A DNA stretch of 64,000 nucleotides from NCBI GenBank assembly GCA_946902985.2, contig OX336388.2, forward strand, positions 296,462,526-296,526,525, written 5' to 3'. The notes below the pieces were generated by a model, which was given only the letters and a program-made list of their open reading frames with translations, was not told where the DNA came from and made no database searches. This DNA comes from Meconema thalassinum (Eukaryota > Arthropoda > Insecta > Orthoptera > Tettigoniidae). Shown here one piece after another: positions 45,101 to 55,974 of the stretch. Each line of letters opens with the position of its first letter. Position 1 is the first letter of the stretch. Position numbers and translations under genes: made by a program.

Positions 45101-48100
45101 CAAGTCTGAGAGTAACGTCTCGGATCCTTGTACAGAGTAGGTCCCGCTAACCTGAGGTCACAAGTCTGAGAGTAACGTCTCGGATCCTTGTACAGAGTAG
45201 GTCCCGCTAACCTGAGGTCACAAGTCTGAGAGTAACGTCTCGGATGCTTGTACAGAGTAGGTCCCGCTAACCTGAGGTCACAGCTCTGAGAGTAACGTCT
45301 CGGATTCTTGTACAGGGTAGGTCCCGCTATCCTGAGGTCACAAGTCTGAGAGTAACGTCTCGGATCCTTGTACTGAGTAGGTCCCGCTAACCTGAGGTCA
45401 CAAGTCTGAGAGTAACGTCCCGGATCCTTGTACTGAGTAGGTCCCGCTAACCTGAGGTCACAAGTCTGAGAGTAACGTCTCGGATCCTTGTACTGAGTAG
45501 GTCCCGCTATCCTGAGGTCACAGCTCTGAGAGTAACGTCTCGGATCCTTGTACAGAGTAGGTCCCGCTATCCTGAGGTCACAAGTCTGAGAGTAACGTCT
45601 CGGATCCTTGTACAGAGTAGGTCCCGCTATCCTGAGGTCACAAGTCTGAGAGTAACGTCTCGGATCCTTGTACAGAGTAAGTCCCGCTAACCTGAGGTCA
45701 CAGCTCTGAGAGTAACGTCTCGGATTCTTGTACAGAGTAGGTCCCGCTATCCTGAGGTCACAGCTCTGAGAGTAACGTCTCGGATCCTTATACTGAGTAG
45801 GTCCCGCTAACCTGAGGTCACAAGTCTGAGAGTAACGTCTCGGATGCTTGTACAGAGTAGGTCCCGCTAACCTGAGGTCACAAGTCTGAGAGTAACGTCT
45901 CGGATGCTTGTACAGAGTAGGTCCCGCTAACCTGAGGTCACAAGTCTGAGAGTAACGTCTCGGATGCTTGTACAGAGTAGGTCCCGCTATCCTGAGGTCA
46001 CAAGTCTGAGAGTAACGTCTCGGATTCTTGTACAGAGTAGGTCCCGCTTTCCTGAGGTCACAGCTCTGAGAGTAACGTCTCGGATGCTTGTACAGAGTAG
46101 GTCCCGCTAACCTGAGGTCACAAGTCTGAGAGTAACGTCTCGGATGCTTGTACTGAGTAGGTCCCGCTAACCTGAGGTCACAGCTCTGAGAGTAACGTCT
46201 CGGATTCTTGTACAGAGTAGGTCCCGCTATCCTGAGGTCACAAGTCTGAGAGTAACGTCTCGGATGCTTGTACAGAGTAGGTCCCGCTATCCTGAGGTCA
46301 CAAGTCTGAGAGTAACGTCTCGGATCCTTATACTGAGTAGGTCCCGCTATCCTGAGGTCACAAGTCTGAGAGTAACGTCTCGGATCCTTGTACAGAGTAG
46401 GTCCCGCTAACCTGAGGTCACAGCTCTGAGAGTAACGTCTCGGATGCTTGTACTGAGTAGGTCCCGCTAACCTGAGGTCACAAGTCTGAGAGTAACGTCT
46501 CGGATGCTTGTACTGAGTAGGTCCCGCTAACCTGAGGTCACAAGTCTGAGAGTAACGTCTCGGATGCTTGTACTGAGTAGGTCCCGCTAACCTGAGGTCA
46601 CAAGTCTGAGAGTAACGTCTCGGATGCTTGTACAGAGTAGGTCCCGCTAACCTGAGGTCACAAGTCTGAGAGTTACGTCTCGGATCCTTGTACTGAGTAG
46701 GTCCCGCTAACCTGAGGTCACAAGTCTGAGAGTAACGTCTCGGATGCTTGTACAGAGTAGGTCCCGCTATCCTGAGGTCACAAGTCTGAGAGTAACGTCT
46801 CGGATGCTTGTACAGAGTAGGTCCCGCTATCCTGAGGTCACAAGTCTGAGAGTAACGTCTCGGATCCTTGTACAGAGTAGGTCCCGCTAACCTGAGGTCA
46901 CAAGTCTGAGAGTAACGTCTCGGATGTTTGTACTGAGTAGGTCCCGCTATCCTGAGGTCACAAGTCTGAGAGTAACGTCTCTGATCCTTGTACAGAGTAG
47001 GTCCCGCTAACCTGAGGTCACAAGTCTGAGAGTAACGTCTCGGATCCTTGTACAGAGTAGGTCCCGCTATCCTGAGGTCACAAGTCTGAGAGTAACGTCT
47101 CGGATGCTTGTACTGAGTAGGTCCCGCTAACCTGAGGTCACAGTTCTGAGAGTAACGTCTCGGATGCTTGTACAGAGTAGGTCCCGCTATCCTGAGGTCA
47201 CAAGTCTGAGAGTAACGTCTCGGATGCTTGTACAGAGTAGGTCCCGCTAACCTGAGGTCACAAGTCTGAGAGTAACGTCTCGGATCCTTGTACAGAGTAG
47301 GTCCCGCTAACCTGAGGTCACAAGTCTGAGAGTAACGTCTCGGATCCTTGTACAGAGTAGGTCCCGCTAACCTGAGGTCACAAGTCTGAGAGTAACGTCT
47401 CGGATGCTTGTACTGAGTAGGTCCCGCTAACCTGAGGTCACAAGTCTGAGAGTAACGTCTCGGATCCTTGTACTGAGTAGGTCCCGCTAACCTGAGGTCA
47501 CAAGTCTGAGAGTAACGTCTCGGATGCTTGTACAGAGTAGGTCCCGCTATCCTGAGGTCACAAGTCTGAGAGTAACGTCTCCGATTCTTGTACAGAGTAG
47601 GTCCCGCTTTCCTGAGGTCACAGCTCTGAGAGTAACGTCTCGGATGCTTGTACAGAGTAGGTCCCGCTAACCTGAGGTCACAAGTCTGAGAGTAACGTCT
47701 CGGATGCTTGTACTGAGTAGGTCCCGCTAACCTGAGGTCACAAGTCTGAGAGTAACGTCTCGGATCCTTGTACAGAGTAGGTCCCGCTAACCTGAGGTCA
47801 CAAGTCTGAGAGTAACGTCTCGGATGCTTGTACTGAGTAGGTCCCGCTAACCTGAGGTCACAAGTCTGAGAGTAACGTCTCGGATTCTTGTACAGAGTAG
47901 GTCCCGCTAACCTGAGGTCACAAGTCTGAGAGTAACGTCTCGGATCCTTGTACAGAGTAGGTCCCGCTAACCTGAGGTCACAAGTCTGAGAGTAACGTCT
48001 CGGATGCTTGTACAGAGTAGGTCCCGCTAACCTGAGGTCACAGCTCTGAGAGTAACGTCTCGGATTCTTGTACAGAGTAGGTCCCGCTATCCTGAGGTCA

Positions 48101-50790
48101 CAAGTCTGAGAGTAACGTCTCGGATCCTTGTACAGAGTAGGTCCCGCTAACCTGAGGTCACAAGTCTGAGAGTAACGTCTCGGATGCTTGTACTGAGTAG
48201 GTCCCGCTAACCTGAGGTCACAAGTCTGAGAGTAACGTCTCGGATTCTTGTACAGAGTAGGTCCCGCTAACCTGAGGTCACAAGTCTGAGAGTAACGTCT
48301 CGGATCCTTGTACAGAGTAGGTCCCGCTATCCTGAGGTCACAAGTCTGAGAGTAACGTCTCGGATCCTTGTACAGAGTAGGTCCCGCTAACCTGAGGTCA
48401 CAAGTCTGAGAGTAACGTCTCGGATCCTTGTACAGAGTAGGTCCCGCTAACCTGAGGTCACAGCTCTGAGTGTAACGTCTCGGATGCTTGTACAGAGTAG
48501 GTCCCGCTATCCTGAGGTCACAAGTCTGAGAGTAACGTCTCTGATGCTTGTACAGGGTAGGTCCCGCTAACCTGAGGTCACAAGTCTGAGAGTAACTTCT
48601 CGGATCCTTGTACAGAGTAGGTCCCGCTATCCTGAGGTCACAAGTCTGAGAGTAACGTCTCGGATGCTTGTACTGAGTAGGTCCCGCTAACCTGAGGTCA
48701 CAGTTCTGAGAGTAACGTCTCGGATGCTTGTACAGAGTAGGTCCCGCTATCCTGAGGTCACAAGTCTGAGAGTAACGTCTCGGATGCTTGTACAGAGTAG
48801 GTCCCGCTAACCTGAGGTCACAAGTCTGAGAGTAACGTCTCGGATCCTTGTACAGAGTAGGTCCCGCTAACCTGAGGTCACAAGTCTGAGAGTAACGTCT
48901 CGGATCCTTGTACAGAGTAGGTCCCGCTAACCTGAGGTCACAAGTCTGAGAGTAACGTCTCGGATGCTTGTACTGCGTAGGTCCCGCTAACCTGAGGTCA
49001 CAAGTCTGAGAGTAACGTCTCGGATCCTTGTACTGAGTAGGTCCCGCTAACCTGAGGTCACAAGTCTGAGAGTAACGTCTCGGATGCTTGTACAGAGTAG
49101 GTCCCGCTATCCTGAGGTCACAAGTCTGAGAGTAACGTCTCGGATGCTTGTACAGAGTAGGTCCCGCTAACCTGAGGTCACAAGTCTGAGAGTAACGTCT
49201 CGGATCCTTGTACAGAGTAGGTCCCGCTAACCTGAGGTCACAAGTCTGAGAGTAACGTCTCGGATGCTTGTACTGAGTAGGTCCCGCTAACCTGAGGTCA
49301 CAAGTCTGAGAGTAACGTCTCGGATCCTTGTACTGAGTAGGTCCCGCTAACCTGAGGTCACAAGTCTGAGAGTAACGTCTCGGATGCTTGTACAGAGTAG
49401 GTCCCGCTATCCTGAGGTCACAAGTCTGAGAGTAACGTCTCGGATGCTTGTACAGAGTAGGTCCCGCTAACCTGAGGTCACAAGTCTGAGAGTAACGTCT
49501 CGGATCCTTGTACAGAGTAGGTCCCGCTATCCTGAGGTCACAAGTCTGAGAGTAACGTCTCGGATCCTTGTACAGAGTAGGTCCCGCTAACCTGAGGTCA
49601 CAAGTCTGAGAGTAACGTCTCGGATCCTTGTACAGAGTAGGTCCCGCTAACCTGAGGTCACAAGTCTGAGAGTAACGTCTCGGATGCTTGTACAGAGTAG
49701 GTCCCGCTAACCTGAGGTCACAGCTCTGAGAGTAACGTCTCGGATTCTTGTACAGAGTAGGTCCCGCTATCCTGAGGTCACAAGTCTGAGAGTAACGTCT
49801 CGGATGCTTGTACTGAGTAGGTCCCGCTAACCTGAGGTCACAAGTCTGAGAGTAACGTCTCGGATGCTTGTACAGAGTAGGTCCCGCTAACCTGAGGTCA
49901 CAGCTCTGAGAGTAACGTCTCGGATTCTTGTACAGAGTAGGTCCCGCTATCCTGAGGTCACAGCTCTGAGAGTAACGTCTCGGATTCTTGTACAGAGTAG
50001 GTTCCGCTATCCTGAGGTCACAGCTCTGAGAGTAACGTCTCGGATCCTTATACTGAGTAGGTCCCGCTAACCTGAGGTCACAGCTCTGAGAGTAACGTCT
50101 CGGATGCTTGTACAGAGTAGGTCCCGCTAACCTGAGGTCACAAGTCTGAGAGTAACGTCTCGGATGCTTGTACAGAGTAGGTCCCGCTATCCTGAGGTCA
50201 CAAGTCTGAGAGTAACGTCTCGGATCCTTGTACTGAGTAGGTCCCGCTATCCTGAGGTCACAAGTCTGAGAGTAACGTCTCGGATCCTTGTACTGAGTAG
50301 GTCCCGCTATCCTGAGGTCACAAGTCTGAGAGTAACGTCTCGGATGCTTGTACAGAGTAGGTCCCGCTATCCTGAGGTCACAAGTCTGAGAGTAACGTCT
50401 CGGATGCTTGTACAGAGTAGGTCCCGCTAACCTGAGGTCACAAGTCTGAGAGTAACGTCTCGGATCCTTGTACTGAGTAGGTCCCGCTATCCTGAGGTCA
50501 CAAGTCTGAGAGTAACGTCTCGGATGCTTGTACAGAGTAGGTCCCGCTAACCTGAGGTCACAGCTCTGAGAGTAACGTCTCGGATCCTTGTACAGAGTAG
50601 GTCCCGCTATCCTGAGGTCACAAGTCTGAGAGTAACGTCTCGGATGCTTGTACAGAGTAGGTCCCGCTTTCCTGAGGTCACAAGTCTGAGAGTAACGTCT
50701 CGGATTCTTGTACAGAGTAGGTCCCGCTAACCTGAGGTCACAGCTCTGAGAGTAACGTCTCGGATGCTTGTACATAGTTGGTCCCGCTGA
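39126..50790. repeat. 60-bp satellite, about 194 units, two-copy super-repeat
   Basis: The consensus runs CGGATCCTTGTACAGAGTAG, GTCCCGCTAACCTGAGGTCA, CAAGTCTGAGAGTAACGTCT. Every unit from the second to the last keeps exactly 60 bp, with no indel. Variation is concentrated at four sites: CGGAT(C/G/T), TAC(A/T)G, GCT(AA/AT/TT) and CACA(AG/GC/GT)T. The edge units (39126-39240 and 50761-50790) are most diverged. Blocks around 41041-45300 and 45301-49770 match in order with an offset of 4,260-4,500 bp, mostly 4,440 (74 units). GC content is clearly above the flanks. Confidence 0.97.
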
Positions 50791-50964
50791 CTGCAGGTGA
50801 AATATCTTCGCGCGTATTGATTGCACGGCAGTGTCGTTCAAGGAGACATTTATTTCACTTAATATCGATTTTATGCCTCTATCCTCGTGAGGTGTGTGCC
50901 GAGTATCCTTCTTAATGTTCTCCTGGTGCCTCGGGAGATTAGATAATCCCTGGGGGCTGACCAA

Positions 50965-51720
50965 CGCCAGTAGAGATCGCTTTTCATCTAACCTAACCTG
51001 TCTGAATAGTTAACAGCAGCCCCGTGTACTTAACGTTCTGTGCTTGTTATTACACTTGCTATATTTTAGGCAGTTAAATAAACCCTCCCAGTTACGGATT
51101 TCGCTCCAGCTAGATGATTTTAGAATTATTCATTGTGTAATGTTTATTTTCTACTAAGTTTACTTGCATCATGAATTCGACGGTCTCAATCCAATGCCTC
51201 GTAACTACATTTTCATTTTACAGGAGAAGCAGAAAGCTATTTATTGCTTATTATTGTTCTGAGTCAATGAGTACGTATTGTGTAATCAGGTCCATCGCAT
51301 GGTTCCTATTTGAGGAGCACCGATATTAACAATTTTACATCATGTTTCCTACGGGAGCAGATATTTCCAAAATGAGCACCGATATGTCAAGCAATGAATT
51401 TATTAGTATACAGTACTGTACAATGAACACGACGACAGCTGTGGTAAAGCAAACGATTTTTTAAGGTATTAGCGGCTTTTGATAGAAAATGTTTTTAGCA
51501 TCATTTGCACTCCTTCACGAACAATCAAAGTGCGAATGCGGCAAAAGTGGATTTATCGCTTTTTCTTCCGATACTCTCATTTAAAAACGCTTGTAACTTT
51601 AAGAGGATTGACTAGTTTTCATTTTCTAAACGAACATAAATACATTTATGGCTTGTAGCTACAAATTACTTCAAGGAATTACAATTTAAATCCACAGTTT
51701 TGTTCCTAATTACTCCCTTA
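50965..51720. other. Unassigned sequence right of satellite
   Basis: No gene or clear repeat. A short phrase GCAGCCCCGTGTACTT near 51018 recalls the SINE-A tail region but is too short to call. Confidence 0.4.
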
Positions 51721-51722
51721 TA

Positions 51723-52277
51723 CAGGGTCACTATGTGTGTGCGCGCCAGTAAACACGGCAAGCTAAGCCGGCTGTAACTAGCGCAGATCGCGGCCGCGCG
51801 CACCCGGTCCAGCCGGCGGTTGGTGTGCTCCGCTGTCTCATATCGTTAGTTCACACGTGTTTTGTCATTCATATGGACGTGTATCTGCAAAGCTTAGACG
51901 TGAGTGTTGCACGTTTATTGGGTATTGTGATTACTGTCATTGTTGGTCATACCTAGACACCAATTCACATTGCGCGAACGTGTGTATATCCATAATTCGT
52001 ATATGAAAAGCAGAAAATCTTGTTCTGAAACAAGACGAAAATTTCGATTCAAGTTTCCAGGAAGACCTGTGCCTAATGCCAGTACAATTAGTAGGCTCGC
52101 TAAACGATTCAAGGAAACAGGCTCCGTAAATAATAAAAGAGTTGACAGACATTCTTTCATCAAAATATGTCAGGTGTGTGTTACAAGAGAGGGAGGACAT
52201 TTTCAGCATCGCCTATGATCACTGTAAGTACACATTATTGAACATGTTTGCTGGCGCGCACACACATAATGACCCTG
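51723..52277 (+). mobile_element. Second DUF4817 mariner-like element, internally deleted
   Basis: Inverted ends CAGGGTCACTATGTGTGTGC and CAGGGTCATTATGTGTGTGC (the latter read from the right), continuing to about 36 bp, bordered by TA on both sides. At 555 bp it keeps only the 5' part of the transposase gene. Confidence 0.85.
51955..52160 (+). pseudogene. DUF4817 helix-turn-helix, N-terminal transposase fragment
   Basis: The frame reads HQFTLRERVYIHNSYMKSRK, then SCSETRRKFRFKFPGRPVPN and TISRLAKRFKETGSVNNK, which fits DUF4817 (FT..Erv.i...Y..s.sc..trR.FR.kFPgr.vP...ti.rL..rF..TGSv). It is a DNA-binding helix-turn-helix related to mariner-type transposases. The reading frame leaves the family pattern after about 52160, and no catalytic part is left before the right inverted end. 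Confidence 0.82.
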
Positions 52278-52279
52278 TA

Positions 52280-53016
52280 TACACTTACAAGAAGGCAACA
52301 ACATCATCCAGAAACTATGTGGAACAACATGGGGCTCTAATGCTTCAACTCTTCGTTCTTCTGCAATTAGCCTCGTTGTATCTGTAGCTGAATATTGTGC
52401 CCCTGTGTGGTTAAACAGCTCTCGCATAGGGAAGATCGATGTTGAAATCAACAAGACCATGCGTTTGATATAATGTAGCATTAAATGCACCCCTATTCAA
52501 TGGCTTCCTGTTCTGAGCTACATTCCTCCACCCTATCTCCGCAGATGTAATATCCTGGTCTAAACATACCACAATATAATTCAAAATCAGGATCTCTCTA
52601 TTTATGCTGATATACCTGCTGCTTGTCTACTCAGACTTCGCTCAAGGCAGCTACGAGACTTACCAATGAGAACTTTGACATAGTCCAGCAGTGGTCTCAT
52701 GATTGAAATATGTTTGCTCCACAGGAGTGCCGAGACATGCCATCTGTCACTTCTAAAGTACATGGCTTTGATCTTCCTCGTCGGATATGGTCGAAATTAA
52801 ACCGGATCAGGACCAATTCTGGTGTTTGTGCGGACTCTTTGTTTAAGTGGAACAGGTTACCCTCTCCAAAGTGTAACTGTGGAGCCGATAGACAAACGGT
52901 GAAGCACATCATTCAGGACTGTTCTCTAAGATCCTATGGTGGTAACATAATGGATTCTGTCTCAGTGAACCCTGCATCAGTGGACTATATCTTAAATTTA
53001 GATGTTAAATTATGAG
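52280..53016 (+). pseudogene. Jockey-like LINE ORF2 C-terminal region, frameshifted
   Basis: Readable pieces: TTWGSNASTLRSSAISLVVS, VAEYCAPVWLNSS, WLPVLSYIPPPYLRR, then an intact frame 52710-53015 with NRIRTNSGVCADSLFKWNRL and CNCGADRQTVKHIIQDC. This is the thumb and terminal zinc-like C.CG...H...C part of arthropod LINE ORF2. It ends with a normal stop at about 53015. Several phase changes and stops show it is dead. It begins right at the mariner edge (52278). Confidence 0.82.
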
Positions 53017-53094
53017 ACTATCTGTACTTTTTTTTTATTATTAAGCTGTGATATGATGTAAGTGTGTACCATACCATACGATTATTAACAAGAA

Positions 53095-53600
53095 CGCAAA
53101 CTCTTACCATTACTTAAAAGAACTAAGAAAGTGGCTATCATTAAACCTGGGAAAAGTGGACAAAACGCAGAAGATTACAGACCGATTGTACTCCTAAGTG
53201 TATGTTATAAGCTCCTAGAGAGACTCATCTACAACAGAATCTCAAGTAGACTTTTAGATCATATACCAGCTGAACAAGCTGGCTTTAGACCAAACCGAAG
53301 CTGTTATGATCAGGTGTTGGCTCTAACTACCCTCACTGAGAAAGGCTTCCAAGACCGGAAGAAGCCATCGTTTTGTTTGTGGACCTTACATCAGCGTATG
53401 ATACTGTCTGGCGCAAAGGTATGATTCTGAAGTTTTTGGAGATAATTCCAAGCAAGTCCCTTGCAATCCTCTTGAATAATATGCTGTGCAACTGAATGTT
53501 TGAAGTGCATCTAAATGGTATAATATCTGATAACTCTTTGACCAGAATCAAATTTCTTGGCAGAGCTGGACATTTGGGACCGGAGTCTCAATATATATCC
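53095..53600 (+). pseudogene. LINE reverse transcriptase N-terminal region, frameshifted
   Basis: The frame 53131-53424 has IKPGKSGQNAEDYRPIVLLS, YKLLERLIYNRISS and AEQAGFRPNRSCYDQVLALT, i.e. RT blocks 0-3. After a shift near 53365 another frame continues with VDLTSAYDTVWRKG (block A with the first catalytic Asp). The YxDD block is not reached. It lies downstream of a C-terminal fragment of the same LINE type, so this is a separate copy or a rearranged one. Confidence 0.85.
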
Positions 53601-53878
53601 CTAAGATCTCAGAAGGCAGAGGGATTAACAAAAGAAAATAGTGCAGCAGTACAGGCAAGGTGGCGTTAATCTGCCGAGTATCTTATGATCCACATTCCAT
53701 ACTGAAATGTTGCTTTCGCTATTTACAAAGCCAAGGAATAGGGATGTACAGAACTAGTACCGATAAAGCGCACTGCTGTTGTACTGGGTAAGCGCAAGGC
53801 GCTCTTCATTTGTCTCCTGTGTTCTCATGCCACTAATATCCACGAATTGAAGTTGTTTAAATTGCTATTTTCGTGACT

Positions 53879-54151
53879 ATGCCGAGCTATTGCAGCGTTC
53901 CTCTTTGCAAAAATCAGGGAAGCCCGTTTTCTTGTCACCAATTTTCACAAAATAAAGAAATGAGGAAGAAATGGTTACATGCTATTAGAAGGAAACATTT
54001 CGGTGAAGAAAATCTGACCGAAAATATTAAATTGTGTTCCCATCATTTTCAACTCGATGACTTCACGAAAACTGTATTGGGCAAGTGTGATTTACAAAGG
54101 GAAATAATTCCTACCTATAAACTGATTAGACATTTCGATAACAACCACTGA
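53879..54151 (+). pseudogene. THAP zinc-finger fragment
   Basis: 90 codons from the ATG at 53879 (MPSYCSVPLCKNQG). The C2CH pattern is Cys5 and Cys10, then LCSHHF with Cys and His, plus W in KKWLHAI and IIPTYK for the AVPT box: all THAP hallmarks. THAP domains bind the ends of P-type transposons and occur in host regulators. After the stop another phase reads RLKPGTVPSLFPWTT (54180 onward), the usual continuation after a THAP domain, so a frameshift has broken the gene. No catalytic domain is seen. Confidence 0.82.
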
Positions 54152-54852
54152 ATGTATTTGAAGGTGAGAGAGCAAGATTAAAACCGGGCACTGTTCCATC
54201 GCTTTTTCCGTGGACCACGAACACAACCAAAATAAGGAAGAGGCCATACACAAGAAAATTGCCGGTTTACCACGATAAGCCTACAATATCGGAATCTGCA
54301 TAAATTATCTCCATTGAAGTACGGGAAGAAATCGTCAATATACAGGAAGAAGTGAATGTAACATTTATGACTTCCATTTTCAAAGGCATCAATACTCGGA
54401 CAAATACTTCAAGAATAAATGTCGCAACATTACCAGTCACAAACGTACTACGGTTGGTTTCTTGAAATCAGAATTAATCGTCAACTTCCATCTGCCCGAC
54501 GGAGAATGTGGTACCGGTAGCGACTGACTTCTACATTCTTGAGACATAAGTTAGCCAGATGAATGGAAACAGTTCGTGGCCTTAAAGCAGGGATTCTCAA
54601 ACTTTGTAAATACTGAACCCCTAAGTTGTTTCCAAGAGGTACGGAAACGATTCGTATTAAAAAAATTGACAAAATTACATAAGAACCAAACGTTGCGATG
54701 CATTTTGAGGTATACAATACCGGTAACAACTTTCTTTGATTATGTTTGCCTTAAAACATGACAGTTTCATGTAAGCTATCAACCAAAAAAGACATGAATC
54801 GAAGTCTATAAGCAAGGGGAGCAAGTGAGTATTTACATCTCTATTTATAAAA
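54152..54852. other. Decayed interior of the THAP element, orphan hAT-like end
   Basis: 54160-54440 gives short coding-like pieces with stops. Near 54587 CAGGGATTCTCAAACTTTG and CTGAACCCC resemble a hAT terminus without a partner. Confidence 0.4.
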
Positions 54853-54980
54853 GGAAGACTGCAGTTTTACGTGACCGTTAATCTAGAGGTCATGAGCAAC
54901 AGGACCTCCTCTTTACGTGGAATCCGAACAACAGGACATGGCATTTCACTTTGAAAATCTCACATGCATTGACCGGGAAA
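54853..54980 (-). repeat. SINE-C copy 3, head missing
   Basis: The reverse copy stops at GACCGGGAAA, inside the B box region, so the tRNA-like head is lost. An imperfect duplication ATCTCTAT(T)TATA flanks it. Confidence 0.8.
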
Positions 54981-55184
54981 TCTCTATATAAGATTTAAGT
55001 CTTATGGAGATATATTTATCAATATAGGCCTATAATACTCAAGCATTCTGACTCCTATTCATTATTTGAATAATAAAGCGTGTTAGATTTTGTTATTACC
55101 GCTGTAGCCTATTAATTCTTCCTTCCTCCCACTAGTTTTAGCACCTTTAGTCCGTAGCTCATTTTGCAGCTGTTTAACGCTTAA

Positions 55185-55374
55185 GGGGCGTGGTGGCTCA
55201 GCGGTCTAGCTGTATGCCTCTCACCAAGGCGGTCCGGGTTCGATTCCCGGTCAATGCATGTGAGATTTTCGAAGTGAAATGCCATGTCCTGTGGTTCGGA
55301 TTCCACGTAAAAAGGAGGTCCCGTGGCTCATAATCGCCAGATTCACGGTCACGTAAAACTACAATCTTCTTCCT
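55185..55374 (+). repeat. SINE-C copy 4, full length
   Basis: 190 bp; head TGGTGGCTCAGCGGTCTAGC, B box GGTTCGATTCCCG. Flanked by the 14-bp duplication TGTTTAACGCTTAA (55171-55184, 55375-55388). Confidence 0.95.
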
Positions 55375-55974
55375 TGTTTAACGCTTAAACGCTGAAAATC
55401 GTTCATATTATATTAGAGGATATAGCTATAGAATTAATTAATATAGTCTTGGAGTAAAATTAGAGAAGATATAATTTACTTTAGCTTAGAAAACTCGGTC
55501 ACAATCTATACATTCCTCGCAGCTGACTGGGGGAAACATAGGACGATCGCCTTGCGCTTACCCAGTACTACACGAGCGCTATCTGGCGCGAACTTTTTCA
55601 GGCTAAAAAAAGCTCATGTTATTTCTAATGACCTTTATAAGGTTGTAAAGCTCTCATCCTTCGTCATAACCCTCTCGCACATTATAGCAGTGAAACTTGT
55701 AGATGTGATATACCTCAGTTGTTACCTTTTTAGAGGGCGTGCAGCGTTGTTGGTTCGTGAATTCAAATTCCTAACCGAAACAACGCCAGGTATAAATATA
55801 ACCATCAAGTACATCGTACACTTTCTTCAGTAAAACTGAATTCCCAACAGTGAGTTAAAATTACCCATGCGTGAGAAAGTATGGGCAATTGAATCCATGG
55901 TGATCCCATGGGTGTAGATGATAACAAAAGTGGTGATCACGTCAATACGGAAATGGTCACCCAGATCTATGAAC

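Larger units (their letters stand above)
38989..50964 (-). other. 3,991-codon open frame across the satellite, probably not a gene
   Basis: One - strand frame has no stop: 20-residue units of the form AGPTLYKDPRRYSQTCDLRL, about 194 times. A stop-free 60-bp unit gives this automatically. The first 50 or so residues come from unrelated flank. The last 45 or so come from the SINE-D fragment: the tail GTGYAQPRDAELRSGGSIHT parallels the accidental translation of SINE-D copy 2. There is no signal peptide and no known domain. Among rare substitutions I read about 14 kinds that change the residue, about 5 silent and no stop, near neutral expectation. A repetitive secreted or structural protein cannot be excluded without RNA data. 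Confidence 0.7.
53763..55586 (+). mobile_element. THAP-domain DNA transposon remnant (P-like), with SINE insertions
   Basis: GTACTGGGTAAGCGCAAGGC at 53781-53800 recurs inverted at 55549-55568, with weaker matching for about 16 bp outside, consistent with terminal inverted repeats. A THAP zinc finger gene start lies just inside the left end. Two SINE-C copies lie inside. Target duplication not identified, so the class (P element or another THAP-bearing type) is inferred. Confidence 0.6.

Noticed and set aside
39844..50430. Short + strand ORFs in the satellite (68 and 88 codons)
   Set aside because: They arise where consecutive units carry the TAT variant in place of the TAA stop; no coding signal.
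39126..50790. CRISPR array
   Set aside because: There are no unique spacers; the whole 60-bp unit is repeated and the genome is eukaryotic.
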